Origin: Desemzia sp045528445
GTDB taxonomy: Bacteria; Bacillota; Bacilli; Lactobacillales; Carnobacteriaceae
Length of the DNA stretch: 49,863 bases
Direction of reading: 5' to 3'
NCBI RefSeq assembly: GCF_045528445.1
Contig: NZ_JBGQQU010000027.1
Location: 1 to 49,863, forward strand
Under the pieces are notes generated by a model, which saw nothing but the letters and a program-made list of their open reading frames with translations, made no database searches and was not told the DNA's origin. The translations under genes and the position numbers were made by a program. Each line of letters opens with the position of its first letter. Positions within the stretch are counted from its first letter, which is position 1. Positions 33,386-42,790 of this stretch are shown here, piece by piece.

Positions 33386-35071
33386 TTAAAGTTTAAACGC
33401 ACTCACTAATCCTGTTAGTTCTTCTGCTAACTGCGCTAAGAACGTCGCTGAAGATGTCACTTCTTCGGCAGCAGCTAATTGTTCTTCAGTAGCAGCTGCA
33501 ATTTCTCCAGATTTAGCGGAAGAGTCTTTCGCCAATTCCGCTACTTCTTCAATCGCTGCATTAACTTGTTGTACACTGGCTGATATTTGTTCAGAAGTCG
33601 CTGACAATTCTTGAGTTTGAACATTGGTATCTTCAATAGAATGTACAATCAGTTCAAATGCTTTTCCAGTTTCTTCTGCAATAGACATACCTTGAGTAAT
33701 TTCATCGTTTCCATGTTGCATCATTTCAACAGCTTTTGTAGTATCAGCTTGGATGTGTTGGATCAATTCTGCAATTTGATTCGCAGATTCTCTAGATTGT
33801 TCGGCTAATTTACGGACTTCATCAGCAACGACTGCAAAACCTTTTCCATGTTCACCAGCACGCGCTGACTCAATGGCAGCATTGAGAGCTAGCAGGTTCG
33901 TTTGATTAGAAATATCTGTAATGACATTGATGATATTGCCAATTACCATTGATCTCTTCTCTAAAGATTCCATCACTTGATTGGTTTCTTTATTTGCTTG
34001 ATAAATAGTCGTCATTTGCTGAACGACACTTTGGATTTTTTGAGTTCCTTGATCTGCTTGTTTTTTAGTTTCAATCGTCGTTTGAGCCACCACATTTGTG
34101 TTGCTGGTAATTTGCAGAATCCCTGTAGCGATTTCACTCACCCCATGCGAACTCTCTTCTGTGCTCTTGCTTTGCGTTTCAACACCATCTGCAACATCTG
34201 TAATAGAAGTAGCTATTTGATTCGTTACCGCTGTAGTTTCTTCTGCGATCGCTAAAAACTCTTGTGAAGAAGAAGCTACTTGTTCCGATGTATTGCTGAC
34301 TTGTTGGATCATGTTTCTCAAATTAATAATCATTCTATTGAATGTATGTCCTAATTGACTGATTTCATCTTTGCTGGTGATGGTAATTTCTTCAATGGCT
34401 AAATCACCATCAGCAATTTTTTCAGCTACTTCTGCTACTTGATTTACACGACTGGAAATCATTCGACTCAATCGTAGAGCAATAATGACTCCTGCAGCAA
34501 CCGCTAAGATGCTAATGATCATAATAACGGTTAGCATTTTTTTTATTTGATTTGTCAAATCATCACTTACTTTTGTAAAAGCATCTTGATGGTAAAACAG
34601 TAGTTCTTTCCCAATAGACTGTATTCGATTAAATATTTCATTTCCTCTACCATTCATCAAGGCAGTGTAAGCTTCAGTGTTTCCTGCTTGTTTATAAGAA
34701 ATAGCTTCCTCCGCTATTTCTCCATATTCTGCTTCTGCTGAAATTATTTGGTTTGTTAACTCTAATCCTTCTTCATAATTAGTATGTGAAGTAAGATTAG
34801 CAACATTTTCTTGAAATTCTTTTTGATTCACAGAAAACGCATCAAGATTCTCTGAATTCCCGGCTGTTAAATAAGTCTGCAACTCTATTTCTTCTTGATA
34901 AGTCTCAAATAAAGTATATGAGGTCAATCGAATTTTATTTGTACCTTCTGCTATTGCAGAAGTATATTTATCGTTTACGTCCTTTAATTGAACATATGTA
35001 ATTCCGCTGATTAAAATCAATAATGTCGTGATCGTAAAAAATCCTGTTAGTAATTTTTGCTTTAATTTCAT
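33386..35071 (-). CDS. Methyl-accepting chemotaxis protein
   Basis: 561 residues. A membrane helix (about 8-28), an extracellular four-helix-bundle type sensor (about 30-178), a second helix (about 180-200), HAMP (about 200-255) and a long signalling coiled coil whose hairpin tip reads ESARAGEHGKGFAVVADEVR, the site that binds CheA and CheW. It senses a small molecule and controls the flagellar motor. No che or fla genes are in the window, so it is an orphan receptor by location. A SigD-type promoter lies 80 bases upstream. Hence the organism is probably motile. Confidence 0.93.
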   Translation of the reverse strand: MKLKQKLLTGFFTITTLLILISGITYVQLKDVNDKYTSAIAEGTNKIRLTSYTLFETYQEEIELQTYLTAGNSENLDAFSVNQKEFQENVANLTSHTNYEEGLELTNQIISAEAEYGEIAEEAISYKQAGNTEAYTALMNGRGNEIFNRIQSIGKELLFYHQDAFTKVSDDLTNQIKKMLTVIMIISILAVAAGVIIALRLSRMISSRVNQVAEVAEKIADGDLAIEEITITSKDEISQLGHTFNRMIINLRNMIQQVSNTSEQVASSSQEFLAIAEETTAVTNQIATSITDVADGVETQSKSTEESSHGVSEIATGILQITSNTNVVAQTTIETKKQADQGTQKIQSVVQQMTTIYQANKETNQVMESLEKRSMVIGNIINVITDISNQTNLLALNAAIESARAGEHGKGFAVVADEVRKLAEQSRESANQIAELIQHIQADTTKAVEMMQHGNDEITQGMSIAEETGKAFELIVHSIEDTNVQTQELSATSEQISASVQQVNAAIEEVAELAKDSSAKSGEIAAATEEQLAAAEEVTSSATFLAQLAEELTGLVSAFKL

Positions 35072-35151
35072 TTTTGATGCCCTTCCTCTTCTGTATTAAC
35101 CATTTAAATCCCTAAAATCATTTTTATCTTCTTGATTCCCCTGTAGGATTA

Positions 35152-35176
35152 ATCGGACAAATTTTATATTATTTTA
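35152..35176 (-). promoter_or_regulatory. SigD/FliA-type promoter of the chemoreceptor gene
   Basis: On the minus strand TAAA, 16 bases, CCGATTA. The B. subtilis SigD consensus is TAAA-N15-GCCGATAT, so the -35 and CCGAT core match at the right distance. The rest of 35072-35428 is AT-rich and holds only the promoter region of the esterase and no other gene. Confidence 0.6.
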
Positions 35177-35428
35177 CTTAAAACTAATAAAAATACGTTT
35201 TCAATACAACTAAAAAGTGACTACTTTGTTACAATTATTATTGATCTGTCTTTCTCCTATTACTATAAACGGTGCAATAAACACATTGAGATAGCTTTTC
35301 CAATGCATAATTATTCAAGTTTATCATCATTTCTTAAATTGAAACCTGATTTTAAAATCCGTTTTAATGCTGCTTTATCGATTCCTTTCGCTTCCCTATT
35401 TTGATATGATAGTTGCGAGGTGGATAAA

Positions 35429-36169
35429 GTGAAATTGACCATTCGAAAAAGAATGTTAGGCAACATCCCATTATTAGAAGTTGTCCCGACAAAACAACGC
35501 AATGAAAAGTTGCCTTTAATTATTTATTATCACGGCTGGCAATCTGTAAAAGAACTGAATTTGACACAAGCTCGTTATTTAGCACGCGAAGGTTTTCGAG
35601 TATTATTGCCTGACGCTGTGAATCATGGAGAAAGAAAACAACCGATTTCCAACATTCCTTCTCTCACTTTTTTCCAAAGCATTCATTCGAATTTATTTGA
35701 ATTCGGCTTTATCGTTGATCATTTTCGCAAGATTGGGTTTGTCGATGATATGATTGGTGTTGGAGGAACGTCTATGGGCGGCATCACGACATGTGCGTTG
35801 TTGACACATCACCCTGAAATCAAAGCGGCAGCTTGTCTGATGGGTTCGCCTAAATTACTGGCTTATCAAGAACGCATTGTCAAACATGCAACTCGGCTTA
35901 AGCGCCATTTGCCAGAGGATTATTTTGACTTGCTGAGTTGGATTCCGAATTATGACTTATCTTTACGTCCTGAAACCTTACAAGGCCGTCCGTTGTACAT
36001 TTGGCATGGTACGCAAGACCAGATTGTGCCTTATGATCACGTAGCTGAATTTGCGGAAGAGCAAAAGCACACGCCAAATATTTACTTTACGGATGAAGAA
36101 GAAGATCATTTAGTGAAAACAAGTACGATGCATGATGTCACAATATTCTTTGTGAACGAGTTGTTGTAA
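35429..36169 (+). CDS. Alpha/beta hydrolase (esterase/dienelactone-hydrolase-like)
   Basis: 246 residues of the alpha/beta-hydrolase fold. The oxyanion-hole region is IIYYHGWQSVK, the nucleophile elbow GGTSMGG, the acid is likely the Asp of HGTQDQIVP, and the catalytic His lies near the end (EEEDHLV). It resembles the YitV-type esterases and prolyl-oligopeptidase-like serine hydrolases; the substrate is unknown. A GAGGTGG site (35416-35422) selects the GTG at 35429 rather than the GTG three codons earlier, which overlaps the site. It is a single gene, convergent with glutathione peroxidase. Confidence 0.85.
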   Translation: MKLTIRKRMLGNIPLLEVVPTKQRNEKLPLIIYYHGWQSVKELNLTQARYLAREGFRVLLPDAVNHGERKQPISNIPSLTFFQSIHSNLFEFGFIVDHFRKIGFVDDMIGVGGTSMGGITTCALLTHHPEIKAAACLMGSPKLLAYQERIVKHATRLKRHLPEDYFDLLSWIPNYDLSLRPETLQGRPLYIWHGTQDQIVPYDHVAEFAEEQKHTPNIYFTDEEEDHLVKTSTMHDVTIFFVNELL

Positions 36170-36217
36170 TCGAAAAAAACGTCATTCAGAGTGTTCCCAA
36201 AAACTTTTAGACTGCTT

Positions 36218-36270
36218 AAAAGACCACGTCAACATTTAGGCGAACATACCTGGATGTTGACGTGGTCTTT
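36218..36270. terminator. Shared terminator between esterase and glutathione peroxidase genes
   Basis: Perfect 17-base arms (AAAGACCACGTCAACAT and complement) over a loop of about 18 bases lie between two convergent genes. Short T-runs on both strands fit two-way termination. Confidence 0.75.
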
Positions 36271-36308
36271 AGTTATAGAAAAGATTTATTTCCTTGTTCT
36301 TAAAAGCT

Positions 36309-36779
36309 TTAATTATATTGAGTCAACTCTTTTTCGATTGAAAGAGGTGTCGTTGTTGGCGCAAATCGTTTGATGATAGTCCCTTTTTTGTCTACTAAGA
36401 ATTTTGTAAAGTTCCATTTCACAGCTTTTCCAGTGATGCCTTTTGTCTCTTCCGTTAATAATTTAAAAAGCGGATGAGCATCAGATCCATTGACCTTTAC
36501 CATATCATGCATCGGAAAAGTAACTCCGTAAGTCATGCGGCAAGATTCTGCAGCATCACTAGCTGAGTCGATTTCTTGTTTGAATTGATTGGTCGGAAAG
36601 CCTAAAACAATGAAATCATCATCCTTATATTTATCATACAATTTTTGCAGCTCATCAAACTGTGGCGCCAAACCACATTTAGTAGCTGTATTGACAATAA
36701 GCAGTGTTTTGCCTTTATATTTATCCAATTTATAAGTTTCTCCGTTTTCGAGTGCTACTTCAATATCATAAATATTCAT
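36309..36779 (-). CDS. Glutathione peroxidase family thiol peroxidase
   Basis: 156 residues. The catalytic tetrad is visible: Cys35 (NTATKCGL, where animal enzymes have selenocysteine), Gln65 (GFPTNQF), Trp122 and Asn123 (VKWNFTKFL). A second cysteine, Cys80, is placed where thioredoxin-dependent members have the resolving cysteine, so thioredoxin rather than glutathione is the probable reductant. It removes hydrogen peroxide and lipid peroxides in the cytoplasm. It is a single gene, and length is typical of bacterial members. Confidence 0.93.
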   Translation of the reverse strand: MNIYDIEVALENGETYKLDKYKGKTLLIVNTATKCGLAPQFDELQKLYDKYKDDDFIVLGFPTNQFKQEIDSASDAAESCRMTYGVTFPMHDMVKVNGSDAHPLFKLLTEETKGITGKAVKWNFTKFLVDKKGTIIKRFAPTTTPLSIEKELTQYN

Positions 36780-36870
36780 CTGATTATGCCCCCACTTTGA
36801 TTAGCTTTTTATACTAACTTACTTATATCACTTATCTGATGAGATTAATACATATTTTATCTGTAAACAC

Positions 36871-36918
36871 AAAAAAAGTTAGAATCCCCATGTGTTTTGT
36901 CACGGATATTCTAGCTTC
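36871..36918 (-). terminator. Terminator of the dihydrouridine synthase gene
   Basis: AGCTAGAATATCC and GGGGATTCTAACT pair across a 14-base loop, followed by seven U on the minus strand. It is 19 bases beyond the stop. Confidence 0.85.
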
Positions 36919-36936
36919 TTTACTAGTGCTGTTTTT

Positions 36937-37911
36937 CTATAAAAAATCTTTATTGGCTTCTTCAAATGCATCCAACAAAGTACGAGCCTCGTCAATCGAT
37001 TGCGTCTCCATTAATTGTGTTCTTAAGTCGCTTGCCCCACGAATACCGCGAACATATATCTTGAAGAAGCGGCGCAATGGTTTAAATGAGCGATCTTCAT
37101 TGGCAAAATGTTCCTCGAAAAGATCCAAATGAAGTCTAAACAAACTCAACAACTCTTTAGCTGAATGCTCTTTCGGTTCTTTTTCAAAAGCATACGGATT
37201 GGTAAAGACACCGCGGCCGATCATAATTCCATCAACGCCGTACTCTTCCACTAACTTCAATCCTGTTTCACGGTCAGGAATGTCTCCATTGATAGTCAGT
37301 AGCGTATCAGGAGCCACTTCATCACGCAATTTTTTGATGCCTGCAATCATGTCCCAGTGAGCATTCCCTTTACTCATTTCTTTTCGGGTACGCAAATGAA
37401 TCGACAAGTTAGCAATGTCTTGTTGTAAAACATGTGTCAACCAATCACGGTACTCATCGACATGAGTGTAACCAAGTCTGGTTTTGACGCTGACTGGCAA
37501 CCCTCCAGCTTTTGCGGCTTGGATTAATTCTGCAGCTACTTCTGGACGTTGAATAAGACCGCTCCCCTTGCCTTTACCTGCTACGTTAGGTACTGGACAA
37601 CCCATGTTGATATCAATTCCGCTGAAGCCTTCCTCTGCCATCCCGATACTCATTTGACGGAAGTGTTCAGGTTGATCTCCCCATATGTGAGCTACCAGTG
37701 GTTGTTCATCTTCAGTAAACGTTAAACGACCGCGCACACTGTCTTTTCCTTCAGGATGACAGTAACTAACCGTGTTTGTAAATTCTGTAAAAAAGACGTC
37801 CGGTCTTCCCGCTTCACTGATGACATGACGAAAAGCAACATCTGTTACATCTTCCATCGGTGCCAAAATAAAAAACGGTCGCGGCAACTTATTCCAAAAA
37901 TTCTCTTTCAT
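36937..37911 (-). CDS. tRNA-dihydrouridine synthase
   Basis: 324 residues. An FMN-binding TIM barrel starts FFILAPMEDVTDVAFR, the catalytic Cys105 lies in NMGCPVPNV, and phosphate/FMN-binding motifs SVKTRLG, INGDIPD and MIGRGVFTNP follow, with a C-terminal helical tRNA-binding domain (LRRFFKIYVRGI). It reduces uridines in tRNA to dihydrouridine using NADPH. The motif string after the cysteine (GKGKGSGL rather than KxxGGAxL) marks a Firmicutes subgroup different from E. coli DusB. GAGAGG precedes the ATG. It is a single gene. Confidence 0.92.
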   Translation of the reverse strand: MKENFWNKLPRPFFILAPMEDVTDVAFRHVISEAGRPDVFFTEFTNTVSYCHPEGKDSVRGRLTFTEDEQPLVAHIWGDQPEHFRQMSIGMAEEGFSGIDINMGCPVPNVAGKGKGSGLIQRPEVAAELIQAAKAGGLPVSVKTRLGYTHVDEYRDWLTHVLQQDIANLSIHLRTRKEMSKGNAHWDMIAGIKKLRDEVAPDTLLTINGDIPDRETGLKLVEEYGVDGIMIGRGVFTNPYAFEKEPKEHSAKELLSLFRLHLDLFEEHFANEDRSFKPLRRFFKIYVRGIRGASDLRTQLMETQSIDEARTLLDAFEEANKDFL

Positions 37912-38133
37912 CTAAAAAACCCTCTCGTTATAGGTGTAAATGTTTATCTCAAAAATAAAAAGCAGAAAAATCCTGCTTTTTAGCTTATATTAGTCTATAC
38001 TATTTTATCCGACCGACTACAATAGTCTATTCTAACAAATTTGAGTTAAAAACGAAACTGTTTTTTATGAGAATCTTGTAAAAGCTGTGTGAAGCTAAAG
38101 GAAAACAGTTTATCAATCAAAGTTATTTACCAA

Positions 38134-38775
38134 CTAATGGCCATATCTACGCTTAAAATCTTCTACACCTAATCTACAAGCAGTTTTATCGCCGACCATT
38201 CGAAACATCTCAAAATAATCCAGACTATCAAACGTAGGTGTGTCAATACGTTCGACCCCAATACGATTCCCGGCCCAGCTTCCTTCTTCGAATTCACTTT
38301 TTTGTTCCGCTTGGGCAAGAATAAAGTAAGGCATCAAATTATTTTTCATCCTGAACAGCCGTTGATCAATGGTCATGAACAGATGTGAATCATAATTAAT
38401 AAGAACGTATTGATTCATAAATTTTTCCCATCTCTTTTGTATTCTGTTTGCTTCTGCAGGAGGAATCGTAATCAGATGGATTCCATTTTCTTTGCGAACT
38501 CTACGTTCTATTTTGTGTTTGTATTTTCGGTGATACGTATATCCTTCTTGTTCAATGAGGTATTCCTTTGCATTTTTTGAGTCCTCCACTACGGCGATCC
38601 TGTCACCTTTCCATTCATCCATCAACAAATGAAACAATTCATATTGAAATGGATTCCCAAATCGCGGATGAACAAAAGAAATAGCCATAACATTGCTTTC
38701 ACCAGACAGAATCAATTTTGCCGGCTCTAGAATGCATTTTTTATCTAGGTTTACCAGTAACTTATTTTGCTCCAT
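38134..38775 (-). CDS. Conserved-looking protein of unknown function
   Basis: 213 residues from the ATG at 38775, or 221 from a TTG at 38799. No signal peptide, membrane helix or recognised domain is visible. It has a charged basic patch (YHRKYKHKIERRVRKENG), a mixed alpha/beta appearance, and ends DFKRRYGH. A GGAGG lies 17 bases before the ATG and inside the longer frame, so neither start is well placed and the true start is open. It is divergent in composition from neither side and is the last gene before the AT-rich island. Function not predicted. Confidence 0.6.
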   Translation of the reverse strand: MEQNKLLVNLDKKCILEPAKLILSGESNVMAISFVHPRFGNPFQYELFHLLMDEWKGDRIAVVEDSKNAKEYLIEQEGYTYHRKYKHKIERRVRKENGIHLITIPPAEANRIQKRWEKFMNQYVLINYDSHLFMTIDQRLFRMKNNLMPYFILAQAEQKSEFEEGSWAGNRIGVERIDTPTFDSLDYFEMFRMVGDKTACRLGVEDFKRRYGH

Positions 38776-39017
38776 TGTTTCTATAATCAACGCCTCCAAT
38801 ATATTTTATAGGATTTTATTCCTCAATATAAAGTACGTGATTTTGGTGAATTTCATTTTTTTAAACAAAAAATATCTACGAAATTTATCTCGCTAACCTT
38901 TAAAATAGAAAAATTCCAAAATATCCTTTAGATATCATGGACCTAAATTAGCGGTAAAACATAAACCTTATTATTTTAGTGAAAAAAGAATTGAAGTTCG
39001 ATATAAATAAATTCATG

Positions 39018-40253
39018 CTACTCTTTTATATATATTTTTTCTTCACGATACAATATTTCTACCTTTTGATTTTGAATTTTACTGTATTGTTCAATAGCTA
39101 AAGGTATCGCAAGTAAATCTTTTGGATTTGAGTAGTCATCTATATATTGCTGCATCTCTGAAATGTTTTCTTGCTTACTGACTTCTTTCTTTTTATTTTC
39201 TTTATTCAATATCCAATCTGCACTCAATTCTGCAAATGTTGCCAATAATTCTATTTTCATCCCTCCAGTATCTTTTAACATTTTTGGGAATACATTATAC
39301 CATGCTCCATCTTTACTTTTTAAAATTCTAAGACCTTCGAAGTATTCCGGAATCAAATCATATGTTTCCGCAAATTCTATCGTGCTATCTATTATGTTAT
39401 CTAATAATTTTGTTAGCCAAACCTCATCAGATTGCCCTGACATAAGTATTTCAATTAAAATAGCTAAATTATAAGATTTCAAAGCATAATTATACGCATA
39501 ATAGTTCTTTTTAAATTTATGTTTGTTATCTTGAATCTGTTTCTTTTTATCTTTATCCGACATTTTACTTCTTAAATCTTTTATCTGACTATGATAAAAT
39601 TTCACATCCGCTAATGATTTAATCCGAATAGATTGAATATTTGTAAGTGTTGCCTGTGTATACAATGAACTAGTCATATAATACTCTAAATTTGAGTATA
39701 CTTCCGTTATAAATTCAGTGTTAGCTTCAGCCAGACTTCTTTTGTCAGCCTCGAGAAAATTTTGAATTTCATTTATATTTTCTAACAGGCTTTTTAGACT
39801 TGTATTTATTTGACTTAAAAAATATTGATTAGTTGCAACTGAACAGACATTATAAACAGATAAAATTATGTTTGAAATTCCCATTACTTGTGATGGAGAG
39901 ATATGTTGCCATTCAGCTTGTCCTAAAACTTTATTATTTGTGCCATATTCAACAATATTTCCTCTGACTAAATTGACATTATTAGCAGATTTCTGTAACT
40001 GACCTAATCCTTTATCAAAAACAACTTTGTACGCACCTTCATATTTTTGGGAATCACTTACTTGTTTTAACACATTAGGAAGTTGTTGAAATACAGCCAG
40101 ATTTTTACTTGTATTTAGATTCTCCAAACGTTTCCATTCTTTTGTATCAAATTCTGAGACTGGTTCGAAACCTACTAGTCCATTAATATTTTGTATAATT
40201 AATTTATAGTCATTGTTATCAATTACTTCTTTATCAAAGTCCATTTTAGCCAT
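39018..40253 (-). CDS. Unknown 411-aa protein, possible partner of the DUF262 protein
   Basis: 411 residues, mostly predicted helix. A moderately hydrophobic segment lies at about 124-150 (VMGISNIILSVYNVCSVATNQ), followed by a heptad-like region LNxINEIQNFLEADKRSL, and a Lys-rich stretch DKDKKKQIQDNKHKFKK. This arrangement recalls effector-type proteins that bind or span membranes, but I recognise no family. The gene is AT-rich with many ATA/AAT codons, unlike the core genes nearby. It follows the DUF262 gene on the same strand after 143 bases. Either ATG at 40253 or the one three codons later may be used (AGGGATGG lies before the second). A defence role is inference from its neighbour. Confidence 0.7.
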   Translation of the reverse strand: MAKMDFDKEVIDNNDYKLIIQNINGLVGFEPVSEFDTKEWKRLENLNTSKNLAVFQQLPNVLKQVSDSQKYEGAYKVVFDKGLGQLQKSANNVNLVRGNIVEYGTNNKVLGQAEWQHISPSQVMGISNIILSVYNVCSVATNQYFLSQINTSLKSLLENINEIQNFLEADKRSLAEANTEFITEVYSNLEYYMTSSLYTQATLTNIQSIRIKSLADVKFYHSQIKDLRSKMSDKDKKKQIQDNKHKFKKNYYAYNYALKSYNLAILIEILMSGQSDEVWLTKLLDNIIDSTIEFAETYDLIPEYFEGLRILKSKDGAWYNVFPKMLKDTGGMKIELLATFAELSADWILNKENKKKEVSKQENISEMQQYIDDYSNPKDLLAIPLAIEQYSKIQNQKVEILYREEKIYIKE

Positions 40254-40396
40254 CCCTAACTATTATCATTATTTTCATCTCTAGTTTACCAACTACTATG
40301 ATATTAATCTTAAATTCTTTTCGAAACATATCCTTTTTTTTTAAATTAACCTTCAATATTATCCTAGCAACATCAGTATAAGGAAAAGTCATAATT

Positions 40397-42115
40397 TTAA
40401 AGTAAAATTGCTTTCAAAGCATCACCCATTAATTTTTGTCGTTTTTCCATAAACTCTTCAAATTGTGATAGTTCATAAGAAGAATCATCCGGCATATATT
40501 TAGCATTCTCACTATTCTCTAGAATCTTAATCCAGTCTACTAGGGGCGTTGCATTTTTTCTAACATTCTCGCGCCCTTCTAATAATTGAAGATTCGCTAA
40601 TGTATTTCTTCTACGTCTCCAATCATCTTTTCTATCATCATCAATTACTAATCCATTAGCAAGCTGAAGACTTGCAATCTTGTTCTCTTCAAAACCGGTA
40701 TGTGGATGTAAGTGATCTTGATGGAAACCTTTCTGACTATATTTTAAATTTGGATAAAGCAAAGATAACAACATAAAGGTATATGCGCCAATTTCATACG
40801 TATCAAATAGTGCATCTATCTCTTCAGAAGTGTAGCGCAATGTTCTTTCACCAGTAAAGCGTACATTTAGTAAATTACTCATCCTAAATGAATCTGTTGG
40901 CACTACTTTCAAAGCTTCTCGTATACTTGTTAGTGCTGAGTTTGTAGCTGCACCAAAAACCTGTTTTACCTGTGCAATAACTATATACTTTCTTAATTCT
41001 AAAATGCTTTCATTATCAAAATTTCCACCATTAAAACGATAATATACCATTGGTGATACAGCCACATAAGATATAATATTCTCTGAATTAAAGCCGAATT
41101 CATTAAGTAGATCTACTGTGTCCTTGATAGCTTTACGAATGCTCTCCCAATTATCTTTTATCTTTAATACGCTTTCCTTCTTGAATGTCTCAACTTTAAG
41201 CGTAACGGACATATCGAGGAGATATAGACAAGTACGCATGATAAAATCATTGGAAAACTTATATCCTTCACCAATTTTATTAATTTCTGCAAGCAGTTTA
41301 TCTATTTCATCTCTAGCTTTGTCCCAATGCGAAACAATGGTAGAGAATAACAAATCACTCTTCGATAAAATAGTACCACCAGAATTCACACGAACGAATA
41401 TATCGAGGACGCTGTCGATATAGTCCGTTTGAACTTCAAAATAGTTAATTATTTCGTCACCCACAAGTCGAGTATGTAGCAAAGATATATTCTTCATTGC
41501 AATTTTATTCGCAGCCCAACCGCTCGGAATAATTAAATCTGTTACTAACTCATCTTGAGAATACTTTAATATATCTTTAACTAGGTACCATAGTTTATCA
41601 TCTTTTTGCTTTTCAGCCTCTATTTGTGTCAGAAATTTAAACTCGTAAGAGATATCCTCCTCATCAGTTCTCTGACTATGCAGATTTAAATACAATTCTT
41701 TTATAGGGAATGCATCATCATTTTTCCATCGCTTGTTTGGTAACTTCCTGCTCATGCTACCTTGCAAAGCTATGTACAAAGAGGTTAATCTTTGTTGACC
41801 ATCAAGAACAGCCCATATTGTTTCTTCATCACTTCCAATAGGAAATGGTTGTGGTGCAGATGGGTTTTTATAGATATCTCTTTCATGAAAATTTTTTATA
41901 AATTCGTACATTGAGTACTCTTTTTTGTTAATGATTGATTTTCTAACTTTCCAAAATAGAAAAGTTCCTATAGGATATCCAAGCATGATAGAATCCATCA
42001 ACTTTGTTATTTGATCATTATTCCACACATATTTTCTTTGTATTGCCGGAAGATAAATTTTGCGACTATTTATTTCTTCGATTACAGCTCTTATATTTTT
42101 CTTTTCATATGCCAT
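40397..42115 (-). CDS. DUF262 + HNH (DUF1524-like) protein, GmrSD/SspE-type
   Basis: 572 residues. The N-terminal DUF262 domain shows LPAIQRKYVWNNDQI (residues 22-36) and DGQQR at 105-109, the motif that in GmrS/SspE gives nucleotide hydrolysis. The C-terminus has an HNH-like site: DHLHP at 467-471 and RRRNTLANLQLLEGRENVRKN with N504, N508 and N517, as in DUF1524 nucleases. Fused DUF262-DUF1524 proteins cut phage DNA, in known cases glucosylated (GmrSD), or act with phosphorothioation (SspE). No modification genes are near, so this would be a stand-alone or two-gene system. GGAGAG precedes the ATG. AT-rich composition suggests acquisition by transfer. Confidence 0.88.
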   Translation of the reverse strand: MAYEKKNIRAVIEEINSRKIYLPAIQRKYVWNNDQITKLMDSIMLGYPIGTFLFWKVRKSIINKKEYSMYEFIKNFHERDIYKNPSAPQPFPIGSDEETIWAVLDGQQRLTSLYIALQGSMSRKLPNKRWKNDDAFPIKELYLNLHSQRTDEEDISYEFKFLTQIEAEKQKDDKLWYLVKDILKYSQDELVTDLIIPSGWAANKIAMKNISLLHTRLVGDEIINYFEVQTDYIDSVLDIFVRVNSGGTILSKSDLLFSTIVSHWDKARDEIDKLLAEINKIGEGYKFSNDFIMRTCLYLLDMSVTLKVETFKKESVLKIKDNWESIRKAIKDTVDLLNEFGFNSENIISYVAVSPMVYYRFNGGNFDNESILELRKYIVIAQVKQVFGAATNSALTSIREALKVVPTDSFRMSNLLNVRFTGERTLRYTSEEIDALFDTYEIGAYTFMLLSLLYPNLKYSQKGFHQDHLHPHTGFEENKIASLQLANGLVIDDDRKDDWRRRRNTLANLQLLEGRENVRKNATPLVDWIKILENSENAKYMPDDSSYELSQFEEFMEKRQKLMGDALKAILL

Positions 42116-42313
42116 AAGTGTCTCTCCATTTTCCCTTTATTTTACTTTTTCTTATTGTAATTCTTATCGATCTATCAAACATACTTGTCACTCTGCAGAT
42201 CCTTTAGTACAGCTATGAAAGTTCTATTTTTGATATCATTTAATAATGAGAATGGTTCTTCGTCTTCCTATAATTTTGTACCGGCTTTCAATTCATCCGA
42301 TGTGAATCACTTT

Positions 42314-42418
42314 TTAATTTCCTATTAAAATTCTATGCCTTTCCCAAACTCGTTTTGCAAGTTCAGCAACCCTTATATATTCGTACATTAGGTTAATCAT
42401 ATCTGCTCTAGTTAGCAT
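42314..42418 (-). CDS. Small ORF (34 aa) upstream of the DUF262 gene
   Basis: ATG at 42418 to TAA at 42314, encoding a helical, charged peptide (starts MLTRADMINLMYEYIRVAEL, ends RHRILIGN). It has GGAGATG seven bases upstream of the ATG and a TATAAT box 22 bases upstream, with a 17-base gap to TTCAAC, so expression signals are better than for most random frames. It is on the same strand as the DUF262 gene, 198 bases ahead of it. It may be a small regulator, a leader peptide or chance. No family recognised. Confidence 0.45.
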   Translation of the reverse strand: MLTRADMINLMYEYIRVAELAKRVWERHRILIGN

Positions 42419-42440
42419 ACAACATCTCCAATATACACTA

Positions 42441-42469
42441 ATTATACTGTAATTCACTTGATTGTTGAA
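42441..42469 (-). promoter_or_regulatory. Promoter before the 34-aa ORF
   Basis: On the minus strand TTCAAC, 17 bases, TATAAT. The -10 is perfect and the -35 weak. It could drive the small ORF and, by read-through, the DUF262 and 411-aa genes; no terminator is seen between them. Confidence 0.5.
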
Positions 42470-42790
42470 CATAACAAATATTTCATATTTAAAGAAGCAG
42501 TCTTTGGACTTATTGATTTAATTGTGCATCACTACAAAAAAGTTCTAAACAAACTTTTATTGCCTTTGATAGAGATATGGTATATTCAATACATATTTAC
42601 ACTATACTTCATAAAACGATCGTTACTTATTCTGCTAAAACAAAAATGATTTATTTGAAAACATATGAGGGAAACCAAACAAAATTATTGTGAAAACATG
42701 CTCCTTTTGGTGTCCTAAGAAAGAATGTTATACTATTGATATCGTAAAATAACATCTTTTTTAATTCTCTACCTTTCAGTTACTCATTCC

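Noticed and set aside
42458..42649. 63-codon plus-strand frame rich in Ile, Leu and Lys
   Set aside because: No ribosome site, AT-driven composition and overlap with the promoter of the 34-aa ORF.
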